Assembly (NCBI RefSeq): GCF_016107655.1
Contig: NZ_JABASX010000001.1
Span: 310,001-374,000 of the forward strand
Direction: 5' to 3'
DNA from: Brevibacterium antiquum
Lineage (GTDB): Bacteria > Actinomycetota > Actinomycetes > Actinomycetales > Brevibacteriaceae
Length of the DNA: 64,000 nt
A model generated the notes under the pieces. That model ran no database searches, had not been told where the DNA came from, and was given only the letters and a program-made list of their open reading frames with translations. This document shows positions 56,995 to 64,000 of this stretch, piece after piece (position 1 is the first letter of the stretch; each line of letters begins with the position of its first letter). The position numbers were made by a program, and so were the translations under genes.

Positions 56995-57378
56995 GTGATC
57001 AGATCGTTCGGCAGCAAGGACACCGAGCGCATCTGGCATGAGCAGTACGCCAAGCGCGTCGACCGGACGGTGCAGAGGGCGACCTTGCGGAAGCTCGAGC
57101 TGATCCATCCGGGAGAGATCCTGATGGAGGATTTCATCGAGGGCTTCGGGATCACGCAGAACAAGCTGGCCGTGTCCATCGGTGTGCCACCGCGCCGGAC
57201 CAGCGAGATCGTTCATGGTCAGCGGGGCATCACGGCTGACACTTCGATCCGGCTCGCGCGCTATTTTGGGACTTCGGAAGAGTTCTGGATGAACTTGCAG
57301 TCGAACTATGAGCTGCGCCTGGGGCGTCGTGCTCTGGGCGAGAAGGTTGCTGCGATCATGCCTCTGGCTGTCGCGTGA
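56995..57378 (+). CDS. HigB(N-terminal)-HigA fusion, remnant of a higBA toxin-antitoxin locus
   Basis: This is a 127-residue open frame starting GTG. Residues 1 to about 36 (MIRSFGSKDTERIW ... RATLRKLEL) are the N-terminal helices of a HigB toxin. From about residue 36 it is HigA: IHPGEILMEDF, an HTH (ITQNKLAVSIGVPPRRTSEIVHGQRGITADTSIRLARYFG) and FWMNLQSNYEL. The roughly 55-residue catalytic C-terminal part of HigB and the intergenic region are missing, with the junction near CTCGAGCTGATC (57094-57105). The antitoxin fold looks intact and could still bind the palindrome upstream; toxin activity is not expected. Confidence 0.85.
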   Translation: MIRSFGSKDTERIWHEQYAKRVDRTVQRATLRKLELIHPGEILMEDFIEGFGITQNKLAVSIGVPPRRTSEIVHGQRGITADTSIRLARYFGTSEEFWMNLQSNYELRLGRRALGEKVAAIMPLAVA

Positions 57379-57620
57379 TCGAGTTGCCGCCACGTCGTGT
57401 GATCGGCAAGGTCGTTGCATAAGTAGCGCATGAGGAACAGATCTTTGTGCTCACCCATGGTGACGCCCCGATGGAGATTACGGGCGTCCAGATTCCCGCC
57501 GGATCGACTGGGCAGGGTGAGACCCCTAGCGATGCGGCCGTGCGAGAAGTGTGGGAAGAGACGGGCCTGCGGGTGCACGCGATGTCTGTGCAGCCAGGGG
57601 TCAGGCCCGGGCCGCGGTGA
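57375..57620 (+). pseudogene. NUDIX hydrolase pseudogene
   Basis: A GTG at 57375 overlaps the HigA stop (GTGA) and begins MIELPPRRVIGKVVA, then TAA (57420-57422), then HEEQIFVLTHGDAPMEITGVQIPAG and a complete Nudix box G-X5-E-X7-REVWEETGL. The TAA falls where the family has a Tyr (VVAYV). The reading frame stops shortly after the box (MSVQPGVRPGPR), where it meets the convergent mesD gene, so about half the domain is missing. It is probably the third gene of the former higBA operon. Confidence 0.85.
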
Positions 57621-58641
57621 GCTCCTCACGAATGATGTTGGTCCCAGCACTCAGTGCGCGCAGCTTCCCGAGGGCGACATCCCGCGAGAACGGTGCCATG
57701 CCGCAGTTTGTGCTCGGTATGAGCTTGTCCGAGTCGACGAATTTGAGTGCCTTGCGCAGGGTGTCGGCAACCTCCTCCGGAGTCTCGATGGTCTCATTCG
57801 CCACGTCGATGGCCCCGAGCATGACCTTTTTGCCGCGGATGAGCTCGATGAGGTCCATCGGGACACGGGAGTTATGGCACTCCAGTGAGACGATATCGAT
57901 GGTCGACTGCCGCAGGAGCGGGAACGATTCCTCATACTGGCGCCATTCGGACCCGAGGGTTGCTTTCCAGTCATTGTTTGCCGTGATCCCGTAGCCGTAG
58001 CAGATGTGTACGGCGGTTTCTGCGCGCAGTCCTTCCGCGGCTCTCTCCAGCGTGGCAATTCCCCAGTCCTTCATCTCGTCGAAGAAGACATTGAAGGCGG
58101 GCTCGTCGAACTGGATGATGTCCACTCCAGCTGCTTCCAGGTCCCGCGCTTCCTGATTGAGGACTGCGGCGAACTCCCAGGCCAATTTCTCGCGACTCTT
58201 GTAATAGCCGTCGTAGAGCGTGTCGATCATAGTCATCGGGCCCGGGAGCGCCCATTTGATCCGTTGGTCGGTCTGCTGCCGGAGGAACTTCGCGTCGTCG
58301 GCGAACACCGGTTTCTCACGGCTCACGGCGCCGACCACGGTCGGCACGCTTGCGTCATAGCGATCGCGGATTCGAACCGTCTCCCGCTTCTCGAAATCAA
58401 CACCGTTGAGGTGTTCGATGAATGTGGTGACGAAGTGCTGTCGGGTCTGCTCCCCGTCGCTGACGATATCGATGCCGCGGTTGGTCTGCTCGTGGACTGC
58501 GATACGCAGTGCATCGCGCCTGCCCTCGGCCAGGGCATCGCCCTGCAGGTTCCACGGTGACCAGAGGGTCTCGGGCTGTGCGAGCCACGACGGCTTCGGC
58601 AGACTGCCGACGATCGAAGTGGGCAATAGTGTCGGCGTCAT
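57601..58641 (-). CDS. mesD: Core methionine synthase MesD (MetE C-terminal-domain family)
   Basis: The protein has 346 residues from MTPTLLPTSIVGSLPKPSW, with AGGAG at good spacing; an ATG at 58662 overlapping the mesX stop is the alternative. It contains only the catalytic barrel of cobalamin-independent methionine synthase, with zinc ligands H212, C214 (VHICYG), E254 (SLECHNS) and C313 (STNCGMAPFSR). The N-terminal MetE folate-binding half is absent. Beside a DUF1852 gene this identifies the MesD family, which makes methionine without methyl-folate or cobalamin, needs oxygen and DUF1852, and has an unknown methyl donor. Confidence 0.92.
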   Translation of the reverse strand: MTPTLLPTSIVGSLPKPSWLAQPETLWSPWNLQGDALAEGRRDALRIAVHEQTNRGIDIVSDGEQTRQHFVTTFIEHLNGVDFEKRETVRIRDRYDASVPTVVGAVSREKPVFADDAKFLRQQTDQRIKWALPGPMTMIDTLYDGYYKSREKLAWEFAAVLNQEARDLEAAGVDIIQFDEPAFNVFFDEMKDWGIATLERAAEGLRAETAVHICYGYGITANNDWKATLGSEWRQYEESFPLLRQSTIDIVSLECHNSRVPMDLIELIRGKKVMLGAIDVANETIETPEEVADTLRKALKFVDSDKLIPSTNCGMAPFSRDVALGKLRALSAGTNIIREELTAARA

Positions 58642-58658
58642 CGATTCTTCTCCTGTGG

Positions 58659-59651
58659 TCATGCAGCTGGAACGGGATGGTCGGCGGCCCACTGTTCGAG
58701 CATTTCCCGGTGCGGGTTGACGAAAGCCTCTGCCGTGTACTTCCCCTGTTTGATTGCGAGCTGACTACGTTCGGCGCGATCGTAGGCGATCGGTGTCTCC
58801 GAGAAGTCCTGCCGTTTCAGCGTCGGTCGGTAGGTCTCTTCGGCGGCAACGTGTGCGTTGTAGATCTCCGGTCGATAGATCCTTTGGAAGGTCTCCATCG
58901 TGCTGATCGTGCCGATGAGCTGCAGATTGGAATAGTCGTTGAGCAGATCTCCGCGGAAATAGAATGCCAGCGGCGCGACACTGCCGGGCGGCATGAAGTA
59001 TCTCACCCGCAGCCCCATCTTTCCGAAGTAGTCGTCGGTCAGCGAATACTCGTCTTGCTGGTACTCCACGCCGAGAATCGGATGGTGGTTCTTGGTCCGA
59101 TGGTACGTCTTACTCGTCGACACACTGATGCAGACCACAGGGGCTATTGGGAAGCGTTCCCGATACGCTGCGGAATCGAGGAAGTGCTGGAAAAGTTTGC
59201 CGTGCAGATCGCCGAAGTCGTCGGGGACGGTGAATTCGCTCGCTGCATCGTTGACTGCTGGAAGTCGCACGCTGAAATCGAAATCGCGGACGTAGGACGA
59301 GAAGTTGTTTCCCACGATCCCGGGGTGGCGGTCACCAGTCTTTCGATCGAGGATCTGGATATCCAGAACCTCGAGCAATGGGAATTCCTGATCGCCGTCT
59401 GCAGCGGTGAACTGGAGCTCCCCGGAGACGATCTCGAGGTCGACGGTGTAGCGGTCCCTATCGGGGTTGTCCCAGTGGGCGAGGTCGTTGAACCGGCGAT
59501 TGATAGTCGTCAGGGTGTTGCGGAGGTTCTGCCGACGATGCTCGCCCCTGGCGAGGTTCGCGAAGTTCGTCGTGGCTCGTGAACTATCCGATGGCGAGTA
59601 GTGCTCGTCGAATCGGGTGGTAGTGATGCTGAATGTGAACTCGGTTGTCAT
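58659..59651 (-). CDS. mesX: DUF1852 protein MesX, partner of MesD
   Basis: This is a 330-residue protein from MTTEFTFSITTTRFDEHYSPSDSSRATTNFANLARG; the open frame to 59750 is not needed. The whole length matches the DUF1852 pattern (NLRNTLTTINRRFNDLAHWDNP, GNNFSSYVRDFDFSVRLP, GLRVRYFMPPGSVAPLAFYFRGD). In the studied MesD systems this family is required for methionine synthesis; it may generate or transfer the methyl group with oxygen. It is the first gene of the mesXD pair, 17 bases before mesD, and divergent from a LysR gene. Confidence 0.93.
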   Translation of the reverse strand: MTTEFTFSITTTRFDEHYSPSDSSRATTNFANLARGEHRRQNLRNTLTTINRRFNDLAHWDNPDRDRYTVDLEIVSGELQFTAADGDQEFPLLEVLDIQILDRKTGDRHPGIVGNNFSSYVRDFDFSVRLPAVNDAASEFTVPDDFGDLHGKLFQHFLDSAAYRERFPIAPVVCISVSTSKTYHRTKNHHPILGVEYQQDEYSLTDDYFGKMGLRVRYFMPPGSVAPLAFYFRGDLLNDYSNLQLIGTISTMETFQRIYRPEIYNAHVAAEETYRPTLKRQDFSETPIAYDRAERSQLAIKQGKYTAEAFVNPHREMLEQWAADHPVPAA

Positions 59652-59775
59652 GGACGTCCAATTCCGTAATCGATCGGCCGGGCTTGGCCATGCGGAGGTC
59701 TTCGAAACCATCCTGCAGGCAACGGGCGGATATCGGGTAACTTGGCTCAACTATGGATTCATATAGTCTTTATCT
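59652..59775. promoter_or_regulatory. Divergent mesX/LysR promoter with inverted repeat
   Basis: This 124-base gap contains ACTAT-N8-ATAGT (59750-59767) close to the LysR start, in the AT-rich part of the gap. LysR regulators usually bind such T-N11-A-like sites between themselves and their divergent targets, so it is a candidate operator for mesXD control. Confidence 0.5.
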
Positions 59776-60717
59776 ATGGCTCGAGGATTGAGAAGCATCA
59801 CGCTGCTGCAGCTCCACTACTTCATCGAGGTCGCGGCGGAGGGTTCGATCACGGCCGCTGCCGATCTGCTCTATGTCTCCCAGCCGACGATGTCTGCAGC
59901 TATGAAGGATCTTGAGACCCGGGTGGGTCGGGCGTTGCTCTTCCGATCCGCCCGCGGGGTGACACTCACTGTTGATGGTGCGGAGTTCCTCGGTTATGCG
60001 AGGCAAGTCGTTGAGCAGGCGGAGCTCCTCGAGCAGCACTATCTCGGGCGGCCCCCGTCGCGACGTCTGCTCGGGGTATCGGCGCAGCACTACTCGTTCG
60101 TGGTTGATGCGTTCGTGCGGATGGTCAAGGCCAGCGATGCGGCCGAGTATGAGTTCTCGCTGCGTGAGACTCGCACCTGGGACATCATCGAAGATGTTCG
60201 CACGCTCCGCAGTGAGCTCGGCATTCTTTACCGGAACGACTTCAATCAGAAGGTCATCGACAAACTGCTGCGAGACTCCGGGCTTGTCTTTCACCCGCTT
60301 TTCGTTGCAGTCCCGCACATCTTCATCTCCCGGAAGAACCCGCTTGCCGCCCGAGATCGCGTCACCCTTGACGATCTCGCCGACGTGCCACGGCTCACCT
60401 TCGATCAGGGAGCGAACAACTCGTTCTACTTTGCCGAGGAGATCCTGTCGACTTTGTCGAGCAAGCGGGAGATCCGGGTCTCCGACCGTGCGACGATCTT
60501 CAATCTCATGATCGGGCTCGACGGCTACACGATCTCGACGGGCATCATCAGCGATGACCTCGATCCAGAGATCGTTGCGATTCCGCTCGACGCCGAAGAA
60601 CGTATCGAGATCGGCTGGATCGACCATTCCGGGATCCCGCTCACCGAGCAAGCGCGCCGTTACCTCGAAGAAGTGCGGGCCGTCATCACGGGTTTCGGTC
60701 TCGAACTGCTCGGCTAG
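59776..60717 (+). CDS. LysR-family transcriptional regulator
   Basis: This is a 313-residue regulator. The winged HTH (about 8-67, ITLLQLHYFIEVAAEGSITAAADLLYVSQPTMSAAMKDLETRVGRALLFRSARGVTLT) is followed by a periplasmic-binding-like effector domain. Divergence from mesX strongly suggests it controls methionine synthesis, perhaps sensing homocysteine or a sulfur/methyl signal, by analogy to MetR controlling metE. The effector is unknown. Confidence 0.93.
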   Translation: MARGLRSITLLQLHYFIEVAAEGSITAAADLLYVSQPTMSAAMKDLETRVGRALLFRSARGVTLTVDGAEFLGYARQVVEQAELLEQHYLGRPPSRRLLGVSAQHYSFVVDAFVRMVKASDAAEYEFSLRETRTWDIIEDVRTLRSELGILYRNDFNQKVIDKLLRDSGLVFHPLFVAVPHIFISRKNPLAARDRVTLDDLADVPRLTFDQGANNSFYFAEEILSTLSSKREIRVSDRATIFNLMIGLDGYTISTGIISDDLDPEIVAIPLDAEERIEIGWIDHSGIPLTEQARRYLEEVRAVITGFGLELLG

Positions 60718-60886
60718 CTCCGAGAATGCTGTCTGCGTCAATGATGCTCGCGCGCAAGGGAGATTGCTCACCTAGCCCGATCATGTCCTGCGCTAGAGTG
60801 ACCCCTGGCGTCAGCATATGATCGCAACGGTGAGATCTGATGCAGGTGGAGTGTCAACCTGGAAGATCGAAAGTTGAGGACAGAAG

Positions 60887-62116
60887 ATGACCAACAGCAC
60901 GAGTTCGCTACCGCCCTCGGAAAGAGGGGGCGTGGCGAAGGTATTCCGGGTAATGGTCCTCGTTCTCGGTCTCATACTGGGCGTGATTGCAGCGATCTTC
61001 GGACTCGCATCGCTGGTTCCCGGGCTTGGGCCATTCAGCACGGTTGCGGCTCGGTTCGCGCCCACCGTGGCGCCGATAACGGCTCTGGCAGGACTGATCG
61101 TGCTCGTCGTCGGTATCGTCGTTATGCGCAGGGGGCGTCGGCGCACAGGTGCAGTCACGACAGGGATCGGCGGGATCGGCGCGGTCGCTAACATCGCTGT
61201 GGTGATAGTTCTCGTCGGCGCCATCACCTCGGCCGGCGGATCGGTCAACCTGTTCACCGCGACGTTCGGGCTCTCCGCAATGGACGCGGCGTCGCCCGAC
61301 CGCCAGGAGGTGTACGACAAGACCAGCGCAGGGGATGACCTCTCCCTCTCGATCTACGAGCCGAAGAATGTGAAAGGCTCGACACCGACCATCATGGCCG
61401 TCCACGGTGGCGGCTGGATCGCGGGTGAGCCAGATGCAGTGAGCTCAGAGCTTCGCACCTTGGCTGACCACGGCTACTTGGTAGTGGCGGTCGAATACGA
61501 ACTTGCCACCAAGGACAACGCGACCTGGCAGAGCGCGCCCTCGCAGGTTGCGTGCGCCGCGAGCTGGATTCAGGACCACGCCGACACGCTCGGTGCAGAT
61601 ATGGATCGTCTCGCGTTCTGGGGTGAGAGCTCCGGCGGAAACCTGGTCGCCAACACCGCCGGCGCCGCAGCGGACGGCACCGCCGAGTCGTCGTGTGATG
61701 GGAACGTCCCCGTTCCCGCTGCGGTTGTCGCCGACTACCCCGCGTTTGACGTGACGGGCCTCTACGAGAACGCCCCTGCAGGTCCGGGCGCGGGCACAGG
61801 CTCGCGCATATTTGCGACCAGTTACACGGGTGGCACCCCCAAGGAATTCCCGAAACGCTACGCTGCGGTGAATTCAGCCGCGCACCTCACGGCTGCGGCC
61901 CCGCCGACGCTCGTGATGACCGCGATGCGTGATGACGTCATCATCCCTGCTGACCAATTCGAATGGGTCGACGCGGCCCGAGAACGTGGAATCGACGTCG
62001 AGACTGTGCAGATTCCACTCGCGAACCACGCCTACTCTCAGAAAGCGAAGAACTCCATCGGCAGCCAAGGGCACCTCAGCATCGCAGAGGCCTACCTTTC
62101 GGAACAACTTCGATAA
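60887..62116 (+). CDS. Membrane-anchored alpha/beta hydrolase (HSL/BD-FAE-like)
   Basis: This is a 409-residue protein. Three membrane segments (about 20-45, 63-80 and 96-115) precede an extracytoplasmic hydrolase domain: oxyanion HGGGW (173-177), nucleophile S248 in GESSGG, an Asp in MRDDVIIPADQ, and His in PLANHAYSQ. Typical of esterases such as BD-FAE. The topology puts the active site outside. The substrate is unknown. It is followed by two further hydrolase genes on the same strand. Confidence 0.88.
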   Translation: MTNSTSSLPPSERGGVAKVFRVMVLVLGLILGVIAAIFGLASLVPGLGPFSTVAARFAPTVAPITALAGLIVLVVGIVVMRRGRRRTGAVTTGIGGIGAVANIAVVIVLVGAITSAGGSVNLFTATFGLSAMDAASPDRQEVYDKTSAGDDLSLSIYEPKNVKGSTPTIMAVHGGGWIAGEPDAVSSELRTLADHGYLVVAVEYELATKDNATWQSAPSQVACAASWIQDHADTLGADMDRLAFWGESSGGNLVANTAGAAADGTAESSCDGNVPVPAAVVADYPAFDVTGLYENAPAGPGAGTGSRIFATSYTGGTPKEFPKRYAAVNSAAHLTAAAPPTLVMTAMRDDVIIPADQFEWVDAARERGIDVETVQIPLANHAYSQKAKNSIGSQGHLSIAEAYLSEQLR

Positions 62117-62213
62117 CCCGGCAGTGCAGGCTCAGCAATCACCTCGGCGACTTAGCGTGAGAATCGGTTTCAGGTGGCTGTTCGACAACAGAAGCTGACG
62201 CAATCACTGTTGA

Positions 62214-62231
62214 GCGTTCGTGAGCGAACGC
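62214..62231. promoter_or_regulatory. Palindrome in the promoter of the pseudo-hydrolase gene
   Basis: GCGTTCG-TGAG-CGAACGC (7-bp arms) lies between a plausible -35 (TTGAGC, 62210-62215) and -10 (TGCTAT, 62234-62239), with the ATG 17 bases further on. This is a typical position for a TetR-type operator. No regulator is visible next to it in the window. Confidence 0.6.
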
Positions 62232-62247
62232 AGTGCTATCCTGCCGT

Positions 62248-63087
62248 ATGGCCACCATCAGAGTGAACGGCATCGACCTCGGTGTAGAGAGCTTCGGCCG
62301 CGAAGAGGACCCCCTTGTGCTGCTCGCCGGCGGAACCACTCTGTTGTCGTGGCCCGACTCGCTCTGCGAACGGGTGGCCGAGGGCGGGCGCAGAGTCGTT
62401 CGCTACGACCTGCGTGATTCGGGTGCTTCAACCACCAAAGACCCGGAGAACCCGACTTACGACCTGCGCGATCTTGCCGATGATGCCGCGGACCTCGTCA
62501 CAGCTCTCGGCGCGGAGTCCGCCCATCTCGGCGGGCAAGGTGTCGGAGGCATGATCGCCCAAGTTGCTGCGCTGGATCATCCGGAGTCATTTTCGGCACT
62601 GACGCTGGTGAGTACACGACCGGTTGCGCCTGGCCCTGTCGATGATGACCTGCCGGACCATGATCAGAAGGTGATGTCTGCCGTGTTCTCGAAACTTCAG
62701 CCTGAGTGGACGAACCGCCGAGCCGTAGCCGAGTATGCAGCTGGCAGCGCAGCTATTCTGGGCAACGATCCCGCACAGGCGCTCGAGATCGCAGCTCGGA
62801 TCTGGGACCGAACTCCGACATCGGGGGCCTCGGTCCACCAGGCGAATCAGTTGGGCATGGCCTTCTCCCGGATCGACTGCTCACCACGCTGGCGAGAGCG
62901 CCTCGGTGACCTGCGAATACCGAGTCTGATCGTCCATGGTCGAGCCGACCCCTTCTTTCCCGTCGGCAACGGTGAAACGCTTGCCGCAGAGATCCCTGAA
63001 GCGCAGCTGTTGATACTTGAGGAAATGGGGACACAGATACCGGAATGGGGGACCGGCGACATCGCGAACAGTATGCTCGGCCTCTGA
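62248..63087 (+). CDS. Alpha/beta hydrolase-fold protein lacking Ser and His
   Basis: This is a 279-residue protein of the RdmC/DhmA-like group: GRRVVRYDLRDSGAST, AHLGGQGVGGMIAQVAALD, and IPSLIVHGRADPFFP. Aligned to the family nucleophile elbow (GxSxGG), residue 98 is Gly instead of Ser (GQGVGG), and at the C-terminal histidine site the sequence is EEMGTQIP, with Thr262 for His. The acid (RADP) remains. Surrounding regions are well kept, so this looks like a maintained non-hydrolytic protein instead of decay, although a novel chemistry is possible. Confidence 0.85.
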   Translation: MATIRVNGIDLGVESFGREEDPLVLLAGGTTLLSWPDSLCERVAEGGRRVVRYDLRDSGASTTKDPENPTYDLRDLADDAADLVTALGAESAHLGGQGVGGMIAQVAALDHPESFSALTLVSTRPVAPGPVDDDLPDHDQKVMSAVFSKLQPEWTNRRAVAEYAAGSAAILGNDPAQALEIAARIWDRTPTSGASVHQANQLGMAFSRIDCSPRWRERLGDLRIPSLIVHGRADPFFPVGNGETLAAEIPEAQLLILEEMGTQIPEWGTGDIANSMLGL

Positions 63088-63103
63088 ACCCGAAAGGAAT
63101 CCC

Positions 63104-64000
63104 TTGCGCATCCTGCTTCCCGAGTCGCTCGTCCCGGTCTATCTCAAGGCCACCGGCGCGAATCGTCCGTTCGTGACCGAAGAAGGAGCGCGCCGACGCA
63201 TCGGCGAGCGCTTTCTCCGGCCTGCCTCCTACGGTCCGCCCTCACGCTTGGAAGGCGTACGAGTGGACCGTCGGCTGCCCGATCCGAACGGATGGCCGGT
63301 CTATGACGTTGAACCATCGGCTCCCGCCGGCCACAAGACACGGCCGAAGTCTGTTGTGGTCTACGTCCACGGTGGAGGCTGGGTCAACGAAATCGCTCCC
63401 CAGCATTGGACGCTCATCGCCCGTATCGCTCGAGAGACGAATCAGCGCGTCATCGTGCCGATCTACCCGCTGCTGCCCTTCGGCACCGCGCGAGAGGTCC
63501 GCGACGGCGTCGTGGACCTCATTCGCGCCGAACTCGCCTCCGGTCAACAGGTGCGTCTGGCTGGAGATTCCGCCGGTGGTCAGATTTCGCTTTCTGCGGC
63601 ACTGTGGCTTCGTGACGAGGGAGTGAAACTGCCGACCACGACGCTGTTGGCACCGGCTTTGGACCTGACGTGGAAGAATCCGCAGATCGACGTGGTCCAG
63701 CCCTTCGACCCCTGGCTGGGCCGTCCCGGTGGGCGAATCTTGGGCGAGGAATGGAGCGGTGACGATGAAATTGTCGATCCGGTGGTCAGCCCCCTGTTCG
63801 GCGACATGGTCGGGCTCGGAGCGCTGACGATCCTCACCGGAACACGGGACGTGCTCAACCCGGACGCGCATGTGCTGAGAGACAAAGCCCGTGATGCCGG
63901 AGTGCCAGTGGAGTGGCACGAAGGCGAAGGCCGGCTGCACGTCTATGCCCTCCTGCCGACGAAGGCGGGGGAGCAGGGGGCGCGGGCAATTGTGGAGAGC
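63104..64000 (+). CDS. HSL-family alpha/beta hydrolase, 3' end outside window
   Basis: The frame is open to the window end (299 codons seen). The start is TTG at 63104, preceded by AAAGGA; no ATG fits. HGGGW (89-93) is the oxyanion motif, S156 in GDSAGG the nucleophile, D in GTRDVLNPD and H in LHVY complete the triad. It is a soluble esterase/acetylhydrolase of the hormone-sensitive-lipase group. It lies 16 bases after the pseudo-hydrolase gene, so both are probably one operon. Confidence 0.88.
   Translation, partial: MRILLPESLVPVYLKATGANRPFVTEEGARRRIGERFLRPASYGPPSRLEGVRVDRRLPDPNGWPVYDVEPSAPAGHKTRPKSVVVYVHGGGWVNEIAPQHWTLIARIARETNQRVIVPIYPLLPFGTAREVRDGVVDLIRAELASGQQVRLAGDSAGGQISLSAALWLRDEGVKLPTTTLLAPALDLTWKNPQIDVVQPFDPWLGRPGGRILGEEWSGDDEIVDPVVSPLFGDMVGLGALTILTGTRDVLNPDAHVLRDKARDAGVPVEWHEGEGRLHVYALLPTKAGEQGARAIVES

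Noticed and set aside
58509..59582. 357-codon open frame on the plus strand across mesX and the mesD start
   Set aside because: MesX and MesD are full-length family members on the minus strand; the antisense frame has no motif.

Overview
The window is about 62-65% G+C and gene-dense. It reads as a chromosomal segment of an actinobacterium, most likely Micrococcales and probably Brevibacterium or a close relative (the genus is inference). The diagnostic genes are mtrAB-lpqB, an Rv3235-family gene beside secA, whiB1 beside pdtaS, the mycothiol amidase mca, a 180-kDa-class NAD-glutamate dehydrogenase, and many 4-base ATGA gene overlaps. I found no rRNA, tRNA, CRISPR array, integrase or intact insertion sequence.

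Bases 1-54984 are mostly conserved actinobacterial housekeeping. The left end is a leftward operon (membrane protein, DUF4129, DUF4350, MoxR ATPase) divergent from mtrA-mtrB-lpqB. comF and hpf follow, then a DUF418 transporter, a NarL-type two-component pair and an AlkX/YcaQ-like DNA glycosylase, then secA. Beyond secA lies a small actinobacterial cluster (Rv3235, LysM, an unknown protein, an excisionase-type HTH, SAF/CpaB-like, CpaE-like ATPase, DUF6912, DUF2505). Next come gdh, pdtaS, whiB1, a gamma carbonic anhydrase, lpdA, a YCII protein with an ECF42-type sigma factor, and a leftward accA3-maf-SGNH block. The AI-2E-type permease, greA, DUF4307, mca, trhA, uppS, phoH2, fumC, beta carbonic anhydrase, glpX, DUF4245, xseAB, ispH, rmuC and ychF complete this part. 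Convergent ends often carry long perfect hairpins.

Bases 54985-64000 are the accessory part. Downstream of ychF there is a scar zone with a decayed higB 3' fragment, a second copy of the last codons of ychF, a typical HigA palindrome, an in-frame HigB(N-terminal)-HigA fusion that has lost the toxin's catalytic half, and a NUDIX pseudogene whose start overlaps the higA stop. An SDR dehydrogenase is embedded here. Next is a divergently regulated mesX-mesD pair, a folate- and cobalamin-independent methionine synthase whose methyl donor is unknown in the family, with a LysR regulator. The window ends with three consecutive alpha/beta hydrolases; the middle one lacks both the catalytic serine and histidine, and a palindrome sits in its promoter.

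The most rewarding points are the defused higBA locus and its scar zone, the mesXD-LysR unit, the pseudo-hydrolase, and the orphan SAF/CpaE-like module with palindromes near its HTH gene. Starts were chosen from ribosome-binding sites, overlaps and family N-termini and often differ from the longest open frame. No database search was available.
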